DNA of 27,122 bases. Origin: a virus. Positions within the stretch are counted from its first letter, which is position 1. Each line of letters opens with the position of its first letter. The translations under genes were made by a program, and so were the position numbers. The notes beneath the pieces were generated by a model. The model was not told where the DNA came from. It saw only the letters and a list, made by a program, of their open reading frames with translations, and ran no database searches. Where the stretch lies: the IMG/VR virus record IMGVR_UViG_3300036851_000627, positions 1-27,122 of that record; one strand, written 5' to 3'. This document shows positions 1 through 7,058 of this stretch, piece after piece.

Positions 1-2
1 CC

Positions 3-1073
3 GGCTTCGCCGGCCTGTCCGTGTGGGACGGCTGGCACAAGGGCGTCGACGAGGACGGCGAGGACGTCGACCTGACGTTGGTGCAGCGCAACAAGCTGTC
101 CGGCGGAGAGATGGGCACGGGCAAGTCGACGGACGAGCACGTCGACATCGCCGCGGTCGCTCTCGACCCGACGGCGCGGCTGTTCCTGCTCGACCCGTCG
201 GGGCTGGCCGAGCTCGGCCGGTGGGTCCCGGTCGCCGACGGCGCGGCCGGTGACGGGGACTCCTGTGCCCGGCTGCTGGCCCGGCTGCACGCCGAGGGCA
301 CGGCCCGCCTGGAGCGGATCGATGAGAACCGGGAGGCGCGCCGCGCCGCCGGGCTGCCGCCGGCGAACGTGGTCCGCGGCGAGGAGACGACCTGGATCTT
401 CGTTGACGAACTGCTTGCGCTGACGAACCATCCGGACCGGGAGGTGCGGGCCGCCTGCGTCGGGATGCTCTCCGACATCGTCGGCCGGTTCCGCAAGGTG
501 GGTTTCCACCTGGTCGTCTCGACGCTGAAGCCGACGGGGGATGTCATCCCGACGTTCCTGCGCGACCTGATCACCATCAAGCAGGTGTTCCGCTGCACGA
601 CGGCCGAGGGGTCGACCGCCGTGCTCGGCGACAAGGCGTGGGCGTCGCTGGGCTACGGCGGGCACCACATCGACCTGGACGCGCCGAAGGGGGTGTCCTA
701 CCTGCTGGCGCAGGGCGGCTACCCGCGGCGGATGCGCGGGGTGAACCTGTCCGAGGAGGAGCGGGACGAGGTTCTCGAGGTGGCACTGGCGTTGCGCGCC
801 GAGCGCCGCCCTGCGCTGGAGTCGGTGCCGGCGCTGGCGCTTTCCCTTGCACAGCCCGCCCCCGTCGCGGCCCCCATGGCCCCGGCCCGGCCGGGGCTGG
901 CCATCCCCCCGGCCGGGCCGGCTCCACTGCCCGCCGCCATGCCCATGCCCGACCCGGGCGCGTCCCGCCGGGCGCACGAGGCGGCCACGTTCGCGGCTCG
1001 CCGGCGCCGTTCCCGCCCGCCGCGCAGCGAGCGCCGGGCCCGCCCCGTCGGCTCTCCGGAGGAATCATGCTGA
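3..1073 (+). CDS. FtsK/SpoIIIE-type DNA translocase, 5'-truncated by window edge
   Basis: This is the C-terminal part of an FtsK/SpoIIIE-family ATPase, the family that pumps double-stranded DNA (chromosome segregation, or TraB/TraSA transfer of actinobacterial plasmids and integrative elements). The frame is open to the left edge, so the N-terminus is missing; the GTG at 21 is unlikely to be the true start because typical family sequence precedes the P-loop. A Walker A loop (GEMGTGKS) lies near residues 35-42 and a Walker B strand (WIFVDELL) near 130. The segment STLKPTGDVIPTFLRD corresponds to the FtsK stretch following Walker B. The tail beyond residue about 270 is rich in Ala, Pro and Arg and looks disordered. 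The stop overlaps the next start. The family is clear; whether it serves transfer, replication or packaging is inference. Confidence 0.85.
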   Translation, partial: GFAGLSVWDGWHKGVDEDGEDVDLTLVQRNKLSGGEMGTGKSTDEHVDIAAVALDPTARLFLLDPSGLAELGRWVPVADGAAGDGDSCARLLARLHAEGTARLERIDENREARRAAGLPPANVVRGEETTWIFVDELLALTNHPDREVRAACVGMLSDIVGRFRKVGFHLVVSTLKPTGDVIPTFLRDLITIKQVFRCTTAEGSTAVLGDKAWASLGYGGHHIDLDAPKGVSYLLAQGGYPRRMRGVNLSEEERDEVLEVALALRAERRPALESVPALALSLAQPAPVAAPMAPARPGLAIPPAGPAPLPAAMPMPDPGASRRAHEAATFAARRRRSRPPRSERRARPVGSPEESC

Positions 1074-1240
1074 CCGACCCGACCCTGCCCATCGTGCTGT
1101 CCGGCCTCGCGGGCGGTACCACGCTCGCCGTCCTCGCCGCGTCGCTGCGGGACCCGCGGCGGCGGCCCGACGGCGACTCCCCGCGCCCGTTCGCGGACGA
1201 GCCGGAGCCCGTGCCGGCGGGCGAGGACGTGCCGCGGTGA
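1067..1240 (+). CDS. small single-pass membrane protein
   Basis: A 57-residue protein of unknown function. The ATG is preceded by a strong Shine-Dalgarno sequence (GGAGGAATC) and overlaps the end of the translocase gene by 7 bases. Residues 6-27 (LPIVLSGLAGGTTLAVLAAS) are a good membrane helix; the rest is a charged, proline-rich tail. Placement directly behind an FtsK-like ATPase suggests an accessory membrane peptide, but this rests only on gene order. Confidence 0.65.
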   Translation: MLTDPTLPIVLSGLAGGTTLAVLAASLRDPRRRPDGDSPRPFADEPEPVPAGEDVPR

Positions 1241-1638
1241 GCGGGCGCCGCTGCCGGGAGTGCCGCGATCGGTTCGCGCCCCGCCGGGGCCGGCCGTGGG
1301 AGCGGCGCTGCGGGGACTGCCGCGACCCGGTGTCCCGGCGGGGGCCGGTGACCACCCTCCGGTCGCCGTGGTTCGGCCTGTGGCGCGGCCCGGAGGCGCT
1401 GGCGATGCAGGCGTCGGTGGCGGGCGGCGCCCGCTCAGATCCCGCCCGGTTCTCCGACGCCCGGCTGGAGGGGATCCGCCGGGCGCACCTTCCGACGCCA
1501 TTCGAGCTGGCCCTCGACGACGAGGCCCGGGTGGAGGCCGCCGAGGAAGCGCGCCGGGCCGCTGTCCTCGCGTACGTGGCAACACCGATGCAGGCCGCGA
1601 TCGTCGCGGCCGTCGACACCGAAGGAGACGCACCATGA
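1237..1638 (+). CDS. zinc-ribbon protein, unknown function
   Basis: 133 residues from a GTG overlapping the previous stop by 4 bases. The N-terminus carries two CxxC knuckles (CREC near residue 6 and CGDC near residue 25) separated by an Arg-rich loop, the layout of a treble-clef or zinc-ribbon fold that commonly binds nucleic acid. The rest is predicted helical, with an Ala/Glu/Arg-rich stretch at 85-110. No enzyme motif is visible. The gene sits inside the coupled run behind the translocase. Confidence 0.65.
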   Translation: MSGRRCRECRDRFAPRRGRPWERRCGDCRDPVSRRGPVTTLRSPWFGLWRGPEALAMQASVAGGARSDPARFSDARLEGIRRAHLPTPFELALDDEARVEAAEEARRAAVLAYVATPMQAAIVAAVDTEGDAP

Positions 1639-2210
1639 GCACCGATCCGGCCTGGCGGCCGGAAGTCGTGCGGGGCGCTGGCCGGGACTCCCGGCTGGAG
1701 CGCCGCCGCGCGGAGATGAGCACCCTGTGGGCCGAGGGGCTTGCCGCCCTTGGCCGGGGGGACGCCAGCGAGGCCGACGAGCTGTTCGACGAGGCCAACG
1801 ACCTGGGCATGAGCCTGCCGACCGTCGAGTCGCGAGTGTGTGTGCTGACCGGCGGGCCGGCGCTCGGCTACGCCCGGGTGCCCGGCACCGACTGGGGCGC
1901 CGACGTGGCGATCAGCCACGGCCGGGACGAGACCCGGCCGACGGCGCTGGACCGGTGGGTGGGCTGGGTCGATGGCGCTGGCCAGGACCGGGGGCCGGTG
2001 CGGCCGTCGGGCGTGGTGGTGGCGCGCGGCGACGTGCCGATGCTGCGGCTGGCCCCGCCGAAGGGGTCGCCGGCGTTCGGCTTGGCCGGGGTGCTGCACC
2101 GCCTCGGCGTCGCCGAGGGCGACTGGGTGGAGGCCGACGTGGCCCGCGACGGGTCGGTGGTGCTGTGCCGGGCCGCCCCGGGCGGCGGGCCCCGGCCGGT
2201 CGAGGACTGA
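1635..2210 (+). CDS. hypothetical protein, 191 aa
   Basis: ATGA overlap with the previous gene and a GAAGGAGA ribosome-binding site about 6 bases upstream support this start. Residues 20-65 look helical (an ERRRAEMSTLWAEG-type amphipathic stretch with alternating charges), while 75-185 look beta-rich with several Gly/Val segments ending in GSVVLCRA. I do not recognise the family. There is no signal peptide or membrane segment, so it is probably cytoplasmic. Confidence 0.6.
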   Translation: MSTDPAWRPEVVRGAGRDSRLERRRAEMSTLWAEGLAALGRGDASEADELFDEANDLGMSLPTVESRVCVLTGGPALGYARVPGTDWGADVAISHGRDETRPTALDRWVGWVDGAGQDRGPVRPSGVVVARGDVPMLRLAPPKGSPAFGLAGVLHRLGVAEGDWVEADVARDGSVVLCRAAPGGGPRPVED

Positions 2211-2365
2211 TGGGCGCGCTGGTGGCCGCCGTGCGGCGGGCCGTGTCGGCGCTGTCGTGCGCGGCCTGCGCCGGTCGGATCGACCCGGGAGACGAGCTGG
2301 TCGTCAAGGGCGGGCGGAACCTGCACCTGGGCTGCGTGTCCGGGAAGAGCGGGGGTGGGCGGTGA
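2210..2365 (+). CDS. small zinc-finger-like protein
   Basis: 51 residues, start sharing one base with the previous stop (TGATG). It contains CAAC near residue 18 and a later HLGC, spaced like a single zinc-binding knuckle (CxxC...HxxC, LIM/PARP-finger-like). The C-terminal Gly/Lys/Ser-rich tail is probably flexible. Function unknown; a nucleic-acid or protein adaptor role would be typical. Confidence 0.55.
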   Translation: MGALVAAVRRAVSALSCAACAGRIDPGDELVVKGGRNLHLGCVSGKSGGGR

Positions 2366-2580
2366 GCTTCGCTGAGGAACTGGCCGGACGACTGGGCGAC
2401 CACACGCAGGACGTCCGGATCTACAACGCGGACGAGACGGAAGTGACACATCGGCTCGATGTGGACTGGGCGAGCTGGGAGCCGACGACGTTCGTGGCCT
2501 GGGTGCGCGAGGTGGACGGTGGCCCGCGGGTCGGCCGGCTGCGGGTCACGGTCACCGACGAGCCGGACGTGGCGCCGTGA
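2362..2580 (+). CDS. small hypothetical protein, 72 aa
   Basis: GTG start in a GTGA overlap with the previous stop. The protein is acidic; residues 28-70 look like a small beta-sheet domain (WASWEPTTFVAWVREVDGGP, then RVTVTD). No cysteines, membrane helix or catalytic motif. The family is not recognised. Confidence 0.55.
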   Translation: MSFAEELAGRLGDHTQDVRIYNADETEVTHRLDVDWASWEPTTFVAWVREVDGGPRVGRLRVTVTDEPDVAP

Positions 2581-2729
2581 GGCGGTGCGGGTGGACGTTG
2601 GCCGGTGCCGCGGTGCTGGTCGCCGCCTTCCCCGGGGTCGCCGCGGTACTGGCCGCGGTGGCGGTGGTGGGCACGCTGGCGGCCCTCGGCGGGGCGCTGG
2701 CCTGGAGCGGGGCCGGGTGGCCGCGGTGA
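2577..2729 (+). CDS. very small hydrophobic membrane protein
   Basis: 50 residues, GTG start in a 4-base overlap. After an Arg-containing N-terminus almost the whole chain is hydrophobic (residues 7-42, Ala/Val/Leu/Gly), enough for one long or two short membrane helices with a Pro-Gly turn near residue 20. Function unknown. Very small GC-rich ORFs can be spurious; the overlap pattern on both sides is the main support. Confidence 0.45.
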   Translation: MRRCGWTLAGAAVLVAAFPGVAAVLAAVAVVGTLAALGGALAWSGAGWPR

Positions 2730-2914
2730 CCGCGACCGTTCCCGCGGCGGCCACCCCGCGGGCCGGCGAGCGCCGGCCCGCCGACGTTGCCGTGTTCGGC
2801 AGCCGGGTGGCCGACGCGCTCGGCCGGGAGAACTCCGGCCCGGAGCTTGCCGGGCTGGCCCTGGTCGGCCGCTGCGCGCTGGCGGGCCATCACGACCCGC
2901 TGAGGCGGCGCTGA
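2726..2914 (+). CDS. small hypothetical protein, 62 aa
   Basis: The GTG at 2726 is chosen because it forms the same GTGA overlap used throughout this run; a GTG at 2717 in the same frame is the alternative. The N-terminal 20 residues are Ala/Pro/Arg-rich; the remainder is probably helical (RVADALGRENSGPELAGLAL). No recognised domain. Confidence 0.45.
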   Translation: MTATVPAAATPRAGERRPADVAVFGSRVADALGRENSGPELAGLALVGRCALAGHHDPLRRR

Positions 2915-3147
2915 TGGCGCTGTTCTCGGAGGCCGCCGACGCCGAGTTCCGGGCGGCGCACACGGTCGGGGTGTGGCCGCTGGCCCGGAAGTACGGGGTG
3001 GCGGCGGGCCGGGGCGCGGCGGGGCTGGCCCGCCGGCCGGGCCCGTCGGCGGCCGACGTCGCGGTCGAGGTGGAGCTCGTCGACGACGACGAGCCGCTGG
3101 GGCGTGGCTGGCTGGCCGTGACGGACGACGAGGAGGACCTCTGGTGA
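2914..3147 (+). CDS. small acidic-tailed hypothetical protein
   Basis: 77 residues beginning at a TGATG overlap. The first half is basic and helical (AEFRAAHTVGVWPLARKYGV), the second strongly acidic (VELVDDDEP ... TDDEEDLW). The charge split suggests a two-part protein or protein-protein adaptor, but no family is recognised. Confidence 0.5.
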   Translation: MALFSEAADAEFRAAHTVGVWPLARKYGVAAGRGAAGLARRPGPSAADVAVEVELVDDDEPLGRGWLAVTDDEEDLW

Positions 3148-3407
3148 GCGGGTCTGATGAGACGGGGACGGCGGGCGCGCGGGCGCTGGTGGTCGGCGTG
3201 GCGGCGGGGATGCCGCTGATGGCGGCGTTCGCGGCGGCGGTGGAGGGTGGGCCGCTGGGCGTGGTCGCGGCGGCCGGGTCGTCGGCGGCCGTGGTGCTCG
3301 GGGTGACGGTGGTCCGCTGGTTCGACGCGGACGAGGCGGCCGGCGCGGTCGCCGAGGCGGCCGAGTCCGGTGACGGGCCCGCCGCCGTGCTGCGCGAGGT
3401 GGCCTGA
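3144..3407 (+). CDS. small membrane protein, two predicted helices
   Basis: 87 residues from a GTG in a GTGA overlap. Two hydrophobic stretches (about residues 12-32 and 36-58, ALVVGVAAGMPLMAAFAAAV and LGVVAAAGSSAAVVLGVTVV) are separated by a short loop and followed by an acidic, Ala-rich cytoplasmic-type tail. The shape resembles a holin or small transfer-membrane protein, but no diagnostic sequence is present. Confidence 0.55.
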   Translation: MSGSDETGTAGARALVVGVAAGMPLMAAFAAAVEGGPLGVVAAAGSSAAVVLGVTVVRWFDADEAAGAVAEAAESGDGPAAVLREVA

Positions 3408-3856
3408 TGGTGTCCCCCGGCTACCGTGCGTTCCTCGCGTCGCCGGAGTGGCGGATGGCGAAGGCGCGGCACTGGGCCTCGCGCTGGACCATCAAGTCGT
3501 GCGTGGTCTGCGGCGCCCGGCGCGGCGAGCGGCCGCTCGACGTGCACCACCTCGTGTACAGAAGCCGCCGGGACGGCTCCCTCCGCGCGCCGCGCCGCTG
3601 GGAGCTGGTGTCCGCGTGCGCCTACCCGTGCCACCGCCTGCTCATTACCCCGCTGTCGCGGGCGCCGTTCCTGCGTGGGGCGGTCATTTGTGCGTCGGCC
3701 GCTCTGTCTTTGCACCTCGGTGCCCCCGTGGTCCCGGCGCTGGCGGTCGCGGTCGCGCTGCTGGCGCTGCCCCGGATCCCGGAGGCCACGGCGCTGTGCT
3801 TCCTGCTGGGCCTGCCGGCCCGGCTCGCCCGCGCGCTGGCGAGGCTGGCGCGGTGA
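3407..3856 (+). CDS. HNH nuclease-like domain with C-terminal membrane segments
   Basis: 149 residues. Residues 30-90 match the HNH/treble-clef layout: CVVC, then DVHHLVY, then CAYPCHRLL. In HNH nucleases the paired His residues and the final CxxCH bind metal and cleave DNA; the middle Asn is not clearly present here (WELVSAC occupies that place), so activity is uncertain. Beyond residue 95 come two hydrophobic helices (GAVICASAALSLHLGAP; VVPALAVAVALLALP and FLLGLP), which would tether the domain to the membrane. HNH proteins often accompany terminases in phages, but this one lies about 10 kb from the large terminase. The join is contiguous, with overlaps at both ends, so it is not an obvious assembly fusion. 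Confidence 0.6.
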   Translation: MVSPGYRAFLASPEWRMAKARHWASRWTIKSCVVCGARRGERPLDVHHLVYRSRRDGSLRAPRRWELVSACAYPCHRLLITPLSRAPFLRGAVICASAALSLHLGAPVVPALAVAVALLALPRIPEATALCFLLGLPARLARALARLAR

Positions 3857-4404
3857 GCGACCGGCGTGACTGGCGTCCGATCGAGTCGTTCCTCGGCCCG
3901 AAGACAGGCCGCGAGCCGACGCTCGAGGAGCGTTTCCGGGCCACGAATCCCGGCTCGAATCCGGACGTCGAGGCGTTCGCCCGGGAGGCCATGGCCCGGC
4001 TGACCATCACGGGCTTCCCGGGTCCGCTACAGTCCGTTGACCATGGGGATCGTGGTGACGGAGAGGTGACGATCTCGCCCGGGTCAGCGCGTTTCGGCCC
4101 GCCGCCGGAGCGCCGCCGCGCGCTCAAGGAGACCGAGCGGCCGTTCCGGGCGCCGATCGACGCGTGGCTGAAGGGCGGCGGCTGGGGCCGGGGCCGCGAG
4201 GGCGCGTTCTCGGTCGAGGTGGTCTGGACGAACGCCCGGCAGAAGCGCCAGATCGTCAGCAGGTGGCAGTACGAGATCGAGCGGCGCGGCTGGACCGGGC
4301 TCATCGAGACGTCGTTCGGCGACGACGAGGACGGCGGGCAGCGGTTCTGGTGGTGGACGGTGGACGGCGCGCCGAAGGAGCCGCCGCCGGAGCCGGCGCG
4401 GTGA
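3853..4404 (+). CDS. hypothetical protein, 183 aa
   Basis: GTG start in a GTGA overlap. The N-terminal third is polar and acidic (residues 1-60), then an Arg/Pro-rich linker, then a compact Trp-rich region (WLKGGGWGRG, VVWTNARQKRQIVSRWQYEI, FWWWTVDG) that looks like a folded basic domain and may bind nucleic acid. The tail is Pro/Glu-rich. I do not recognise the family. Confidence 0.55.
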   Translation: MSDRRDWRPIESFLGPKTGREPTLEERFRATNPGSNPDVEAFAREAMARLTITGFPGPLQSVDHGDRGDGEVTISPGSARFGPPPERRRALKETERPFRAPIDAWLKGGGWGRGREGAFSVEVVWTNARQKRQIVSRWQYEIERRGWTGLIETSFGDDEDGGQRFWWWTVDGAPKEPPPEPAR

Positions 4405-4652
4405 GCGGTCCCGTCCACCCCGTCCCGCTGGTCCTCACCCTCGACGGCGTCGACCACCTCGTAGACGCCGCCCGCTGGGTGTCGCCCGACGTGCCGCCGG
4501 CCGGCCGGCCCGCCGCGCTGACGAGGGTGGTCCAGGGCTGGCTGACGCGCGCCGACGTGGTCGAGCTGCCAGTGGTCGGCGGCCCGCCGCTGCTGGTCAA
4601 CTGGCGGGCGGTCACGTTCTTCGCGGTCAGGCTGCCCGGCCCGGACGGCTGA
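4401..4652 (+). CDS. small hypothetical protein, last gene of the plus-strand run
   Basis: 83 residues, GTG in a GTGA overlap. Alternating short hydrophobic strands (PLVLTLDGVDHLVDAARWV, ELPVVGGPPLLVNWRAVTFFAV) suggest a small beta or alpha/beta domain. It is the last gene before a strong convergent hairpin, so it ends the transcription unit that begins upstream of the window. Confidence 0.55.
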   Translation: MSGPVHPVPLVLTLDGVDHLVDAARWVSPDVPPAGRPAALTRVVQGWLTRADVVELPVVGGPPLLVNWRAVTFFAVRLPGPDG

Positions 4653-4688
4653 CGGCCCGCCTGCCAGTGGACGGTGGCGCGCGCGGGG

Positions 4689-4750
4689 CCCGCCGCCCCG
4701 GGGGAGTCCCCGGGGCCGTGGCCGCTTCGAGGGGCAGCCGGGGCGGCGGG
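4689..4750. terminator. GC-rich hairpin between convergent gene runs
   Basis: The 13-base arms at 4689-4701 (CCCGCCGCCCCGG) and 4738-4750 (CCGGGGCGGCGGG) are perfectly complementary. An alternative inner hairpin of 9 bp occupies 4695-4716 (CCCCGGGG, loop GAGT, CCCCGGGG). There is no T-tract, as is usual for actinobacterial terminators. It lies between a plus-strand run ending at 4652 and a minus-strand run ending at 4755, so a bidirectional terminator is the simplest reading. The same 13-base arms recur at 7059-7132. Confidence 0.6.
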
Positions 4751-4754
4751 GGTC

Positions 4755-4955
4755 TCAGGGGATGCGGTGGAGCCGCGGGTCGTCCGGATAGTGCTTGGCG
4801 AGCGCCGCCGAGTACGCCATCCCGCCGCGCACGTCCCGCCCGAACGCCTCGGCCCGCCGCTCGTCGGCGGCCTCCTCCGGAGTGGGAGGCCGCTCGCCCA
4901 GCTCGCACCGGAGGCAGGTGCAGCCCCAGGGGTGCCACCAGATGGGGCTAGCCAT
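4755..4955 (-). CDS. small Cys-containing protein, last gene of the minus-strand run
   Basis: 66 residues from an ATG that overlaps the upstream stop by 8 bases; an in-frame start at 4994 would make 79 residues but invades the previous gene further. The N-terminus holds WGCTCLRCELG, a CxCxxC cluster compatible with metal binding. The middle is Glu/Arg-rich (PTPEEAADERRAEAFGRDV), probably helical, and the C-terminus (YSAALAKHYPDDPRLHRIP) is conserved-looking. Function unknown. Confidence 0.55.
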   Translation of the reverse strand: MASPIWWHPWGCTCLRCELGERPPTPEEAADERRAEAFGRDVRGGMAYSAALAKHYPDDPRLHRIP

Positions 4956-5319
4956 CGCCGGGAGCCCGGCCGAGGGCGGGCGTGCCCCCGGCATCGCGAA
5001 CGCGCCAGAAGTGCACCGGCACGCCGTCGAGCGTCACGTCGGCCCGGTCAAAGACGATGTCTGGCCGGCCCTCGATCGCGTAGGACCGGAAGTCAATTCC
5101 CAGCCGGTCACGGACGCGGGCGTACCCCGCGCCATCGGCGTACAGGGTGACCGTGAGGGACCCGTCCTCTTCGACCTCGTAGGAGGCGAGGGAGTAGCGG
5201 CCATCTTCGGTCCGCATGGAGTGATAAGTACCAAGTGGTACGTCTCTTAGTCGTTCGCACAACCGGTGACTTAGTTCGAAGGCCGCCGCCTTGGCTGCGC
5301 CCCGTTGGTCGCCGGTCAC
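4948..5319 (-). CDS. hypothetical protein, 123 aa
   Basis: GTG start (5319-5317) in a GTGA overlap with the upstream gene. Residues 10-30 form a likely helix (KAAAFELSHRLCERLRDV), followed by repeated beta strands (YSLASYEVEEDGSLTVTLYA, FRSYAIEGRPDIVFDRADV, VPVHFWRV). No catalytic motif is evident. The coding part near 5230 has somewhat lower GC than its neighbours. Confidence 0.6.
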   Translation of the reverse strand: MTGDQRGAAKAAAFELSHRLCERLRDVPLGTYHSMRTEDGRYSLASYEVEEDGSLTVTLYADGAGYARVRDRLGIDFRSYAIEGRPDIVFDRADVTLDGVPVHFWRVRDAGGTPALGRAPGDG

Positions 5320-5666
5320 GGCGCCGCCCGCGTCTCGCGCGCCGCCATGCCGGTCTCGGCCGCCGCGATCGCCTGTGCCGGGCTGGCGTACGCCGCCCGG
5401 TCGGGGTGCTCGAGGCCACCGAGTCCGGCGATGACGTGCCACGTCCACTCGCCATTCTCGGCGCCCCAGTAGACGACGGACGCCTGGTCGCAGCGGTGGA
5501 GGCCGTACCGGCAGGCGCCGCGCGGGTCGCACCCGTAGTGGCGCTGTGCGGTCAGCGGGATGTTGCACGAGCCGTAGCTGAGCCGCCACTCGGGCCGCTC
5601 GGCGACCGCGCCCTGAAGGCGTCGACTGGCGAGATCCTGCGGGGAGCCGACCGGGAACTCGATCAC
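5316..5666 (-). CDS. Cys-rich hypothetical protein, 116 aa
   Basis: GTG start overlapping the upstream stop. Four cysteines with a His (SCNI..., CDPRGACRYGLHRC) form a possible metal site around residues 33-60. A Trp-rich segment follows (VVYWGAENGEWTWHVIAGL) and the C-terminus is a helix of Ala/Glu/Arg (PAQAIAAAETGMAARE). Family not recognised; lacks signal peptide and membrane segments. Confidence 0.55.
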   Translation of the reverse strand: MIEFPVGSPQDLASRRLQGAVAERPEWRLSYGSCNIPLTAQRHYGCDPRGACRYGLHRCDQASVVYWGAENGEWTWHVIAGLGGLEHPDRAAYASPAQAIAAAETGMAARETRAAP

Positions 5667-5944
5667 GGCGTCACCGCCGTCTGCCGGTGCAGCTCGTGCG
5701 CCCAGTCGGGCACGTACTTCGGCGGTGTCCGCCGCCGCAGCATCGGTGCCCAGACCTCGGCATACTGGGCGCGCTGGAACGCGGCGACCGCGGCCTCGCC
5801 GGCGATGCCCTCGGCCTTGGCCCGGATCGCCGAGGCGACCGCCGCGCACTCGTCGCGGGAGCCCGTGAATCGGATTCCGGCGAACCGGATCCGGAACACG
5901 TCGGGCTCGCCCCGAACGGGCAGCTGGATCAGGTGGTCCTTCAT
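5663..5944 (-). CDS. hypothetical protein, 93 aa
   Basis: The ATG at 5944-5942 is preceded on the minus strand by a long purine-rich ribosome-binding region (repeated GGAGAA), which decides the start over longer in-frame alternatives. The N-terminus (MKDHLIQLPV...FRIRFAGIRFTG) looks beta-rich, the rest helical and Ala/Arg-rich (AAVASAIRAKAEGIAGEAAV). Function unknown. It is translationally coupled to both neighbours. Confidence 0.6.
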   Translation of the reverse strand: MKDHLIQLPVRGEPDVFRIRFAGIRFTGSRDECAAVASAIRAKAEGIAGEAAVAAFQRAQYAEVWAPMLRRRTPPKYVPDWAHELHRQTAVTP

Positions 5945-6114
5945 GCTCCTTCTCCTTCTCCTGGAGTCTCGTTCTCGGGCGCCTCGTCCAGCTCGGCGCC
6001 GCGAACCGGATCGGGGTCGTCGACAATGCGAACGGGTCGGTCGCCGACGCCTCGGATCGAGTTCGTCCGCTCGTCCAGCCACGCGCCGGGTGGGAGCTTC
6101 AGGAACCTGGCCAT
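5941..6114 (-). CDS. small hypothetical protein, 57 aa
   Basis: ATG at 6114-6112, sharing one base with the stop of the upstream gene; its own stop overlaps the next ATG (ATGA). The N-terminus reads MARFLKLPPGAWLDERTNSI, compact and conserved-looking, and the C-terminal third is highly acidic (Glu/Pro/Gly). Function unknown. The acidic end is encoded by the purine-rich stretch that doubles as the ribosome-binding site of the next gene. Confidence 0.55.
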   Translation of the reverse strand: MARFLKLPPGAWLDERTNSIRGVGDRPVRIVDDPDPVRGAELDEAPENETPGEGEGA

Positions 6115-6269
6115 CACCACTCCCACTCGTCCGGCCCGCCGAGCACCAGCTCGGCGAACAGGCCGGCCGGCAGCGCGACCGCGTCGCAGTCGCGGCAGAC
6201 GAATACCTCGCCCAGCTCGGGGTCGTCGACGGTGTCGAAGTCGTGCGAGTCGGCCAGCGGGCATCTCAT
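6114..6269 (-). CDS. small zinc-knuckle protein
   Basis: 51 residues. An N-terminal Cys/His pair (MRCPLADSHDFD) and a later CRDC give a plausible single zinc site, followed by an acidic hydrophobic tail ending DEWEW. Resembles other one-knuckle proteins in this minus-strand run in size and layout only. Start chosen at the ATG overlapping the previous gene's end by 4 bases. Confidence 0.5.
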   Translation of the reverse strand: MRCPLADSHDFDTVDDPELGEVFVCRDCDAVALPAGLFAELVLGGPDEWEW

Positions 6270-6598
6270 CGGATCACCTCTGGGTGTCGGCGCCGCCAGC
6301 GGTGGGCGGCCGGGTCCCACACCGCCTCGCGGTGCAGCCGGTTCAGGTCGGGCTGGGCGTCGGGCCAGCCCGGTTCGCAGGACACCCAGCCCAGCGGTGG
6401 CTGTAGGCGGGCCCACCAGCCGAACTCGGCGCATTCGGCCTCCCCCGGCCACCGGCCGGTCCAGACGTCCCGGCCGCAGCCGTGGCCGGCAGTGCAGGAC
6501 AGCCGCTGGTGGCCGGTGGCCAGGCAGCGGGCCACGTCGCAGCCGTCGCCGTGCTCGGCGCCGGCCGGGGCGCCACAGTCGGGGCAGGTGGCGGTCAT
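6266..6598 (-). CDS. zinc-ribbon protein with multiple cysteines
   Basis: 110 residues. It opens with TCPDCGAPAG, a typical zinc-ribbon knuckle, then GCDVARC and SCTAGHGCGRDVW, giving at least six cysteines before residue 45. The segment GEAECAEFGWWARLQPPLGWVSCEPG resembles small Cys/Trp-rich proteins frequent in actinobacteria and actinophages. The C-terminus is basic (HRWRRRHPEVIR). Likely a cytoplasmic nucleic-acid or protein-binding factor; no activity can be assigned. Confidence 0.65.
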   Translation of the reverse strand: MTATCPDCGAPAGAEHGDGCDVARCLATGHQRLSCTAGHGCGRDVWTGRWPGEAECAEFGWWARLQPPLGWVSCEPGWPDAQPDLNRLHREAVWDPAAHRWRRRHPEVIR

Positions 6599-7047
6599 GT
6601 GAGCCGTCCGATCCAGGCGACTCCGGCGCCGCCCGCGAACGCGCCGACGCTCGTGAGGGCGATAGCGGCGATCAGGCCGAGCCAGCCGGCGAGCCGGCGC
6701 CGCCAGCCCGGTACGGGCGCGGGCTCGATCTGCTCCGACCCGTCGCCGTCAAGGGGCTCGAGGACGACGGGCCCGGTGAGCGCGAGGTCGCGGGCGGCCT
6801 CGGCGATGACGAGCCGGGCGGTCAGCCGGTCGATCTCGGCCGCGGCGTCGTTCGCGTCGAGGTCGGCCGTTCGCCGTGCGGCGGCGAGCTTCTCGCGGGT
6901 CCGCTCGTGCTCGGACCACTCCTGGTTGGCGCGGTCGAGCTGGTCGCGCAGCGCCGTGTTGGTCGCCAGCAGCCGGCTGATCTCGTCGAGCGCGCGGTCG
7001 AGCCGCGACGTACTGATCACCGTGACCCCCGGTCGGGCGCTCGACAT
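6595..7047 (-). CDS. coiled-coil protein with C-terminal membrane anchor
   Basis: 150 residues. Residues 15-90 form a long amphipathic helix with heptad spacing (LDRALDEISRLLATNTALRD, EKLAAARR, IDRLTARLVIAEAARDLAL), followed by a proline-rich linker, a basic patch (GWRRRLAGW) and one membrane helix (LGLIAAIALTSVGAFAGGAG). Basic residues before the helix favour the coiled coil staying in the cytoplasm. It resembles phage or plasmid spanin-like or scaffold proteins only in architecture. The start could be a downstream GTG. Confidence 0.6.
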   Translation of the reverse strand: MSSARPGVTVISTSRLDRALDEISRLLATNTALRDQLDRANQEWSEHERTREKLAAARRTADLDANDAAAEIDRLTARLVIAEAARDLALTGPVVLEPLDGDGSEQIEPAPVPGWRRRLAGWLGLIAAIALTSVGAFAGGAGVAWIGRLT

Positions 7048-7058
7048 GGGGATGGGGC

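Noticed and set aside
5227-5240. Palindrome GTACCA-AG-TGGTAC
   Set aside because: It lies within the coding region of the 4948-5319 gene, away from any start, and short palindromes are expected by chance.
5235-6602. 455-residue plus-strand frame
   Set aside because: Arg/Ala/Ser-rich shadow of five coupled minus-strand genes that have ribosome-binding sites and zinc motifs.
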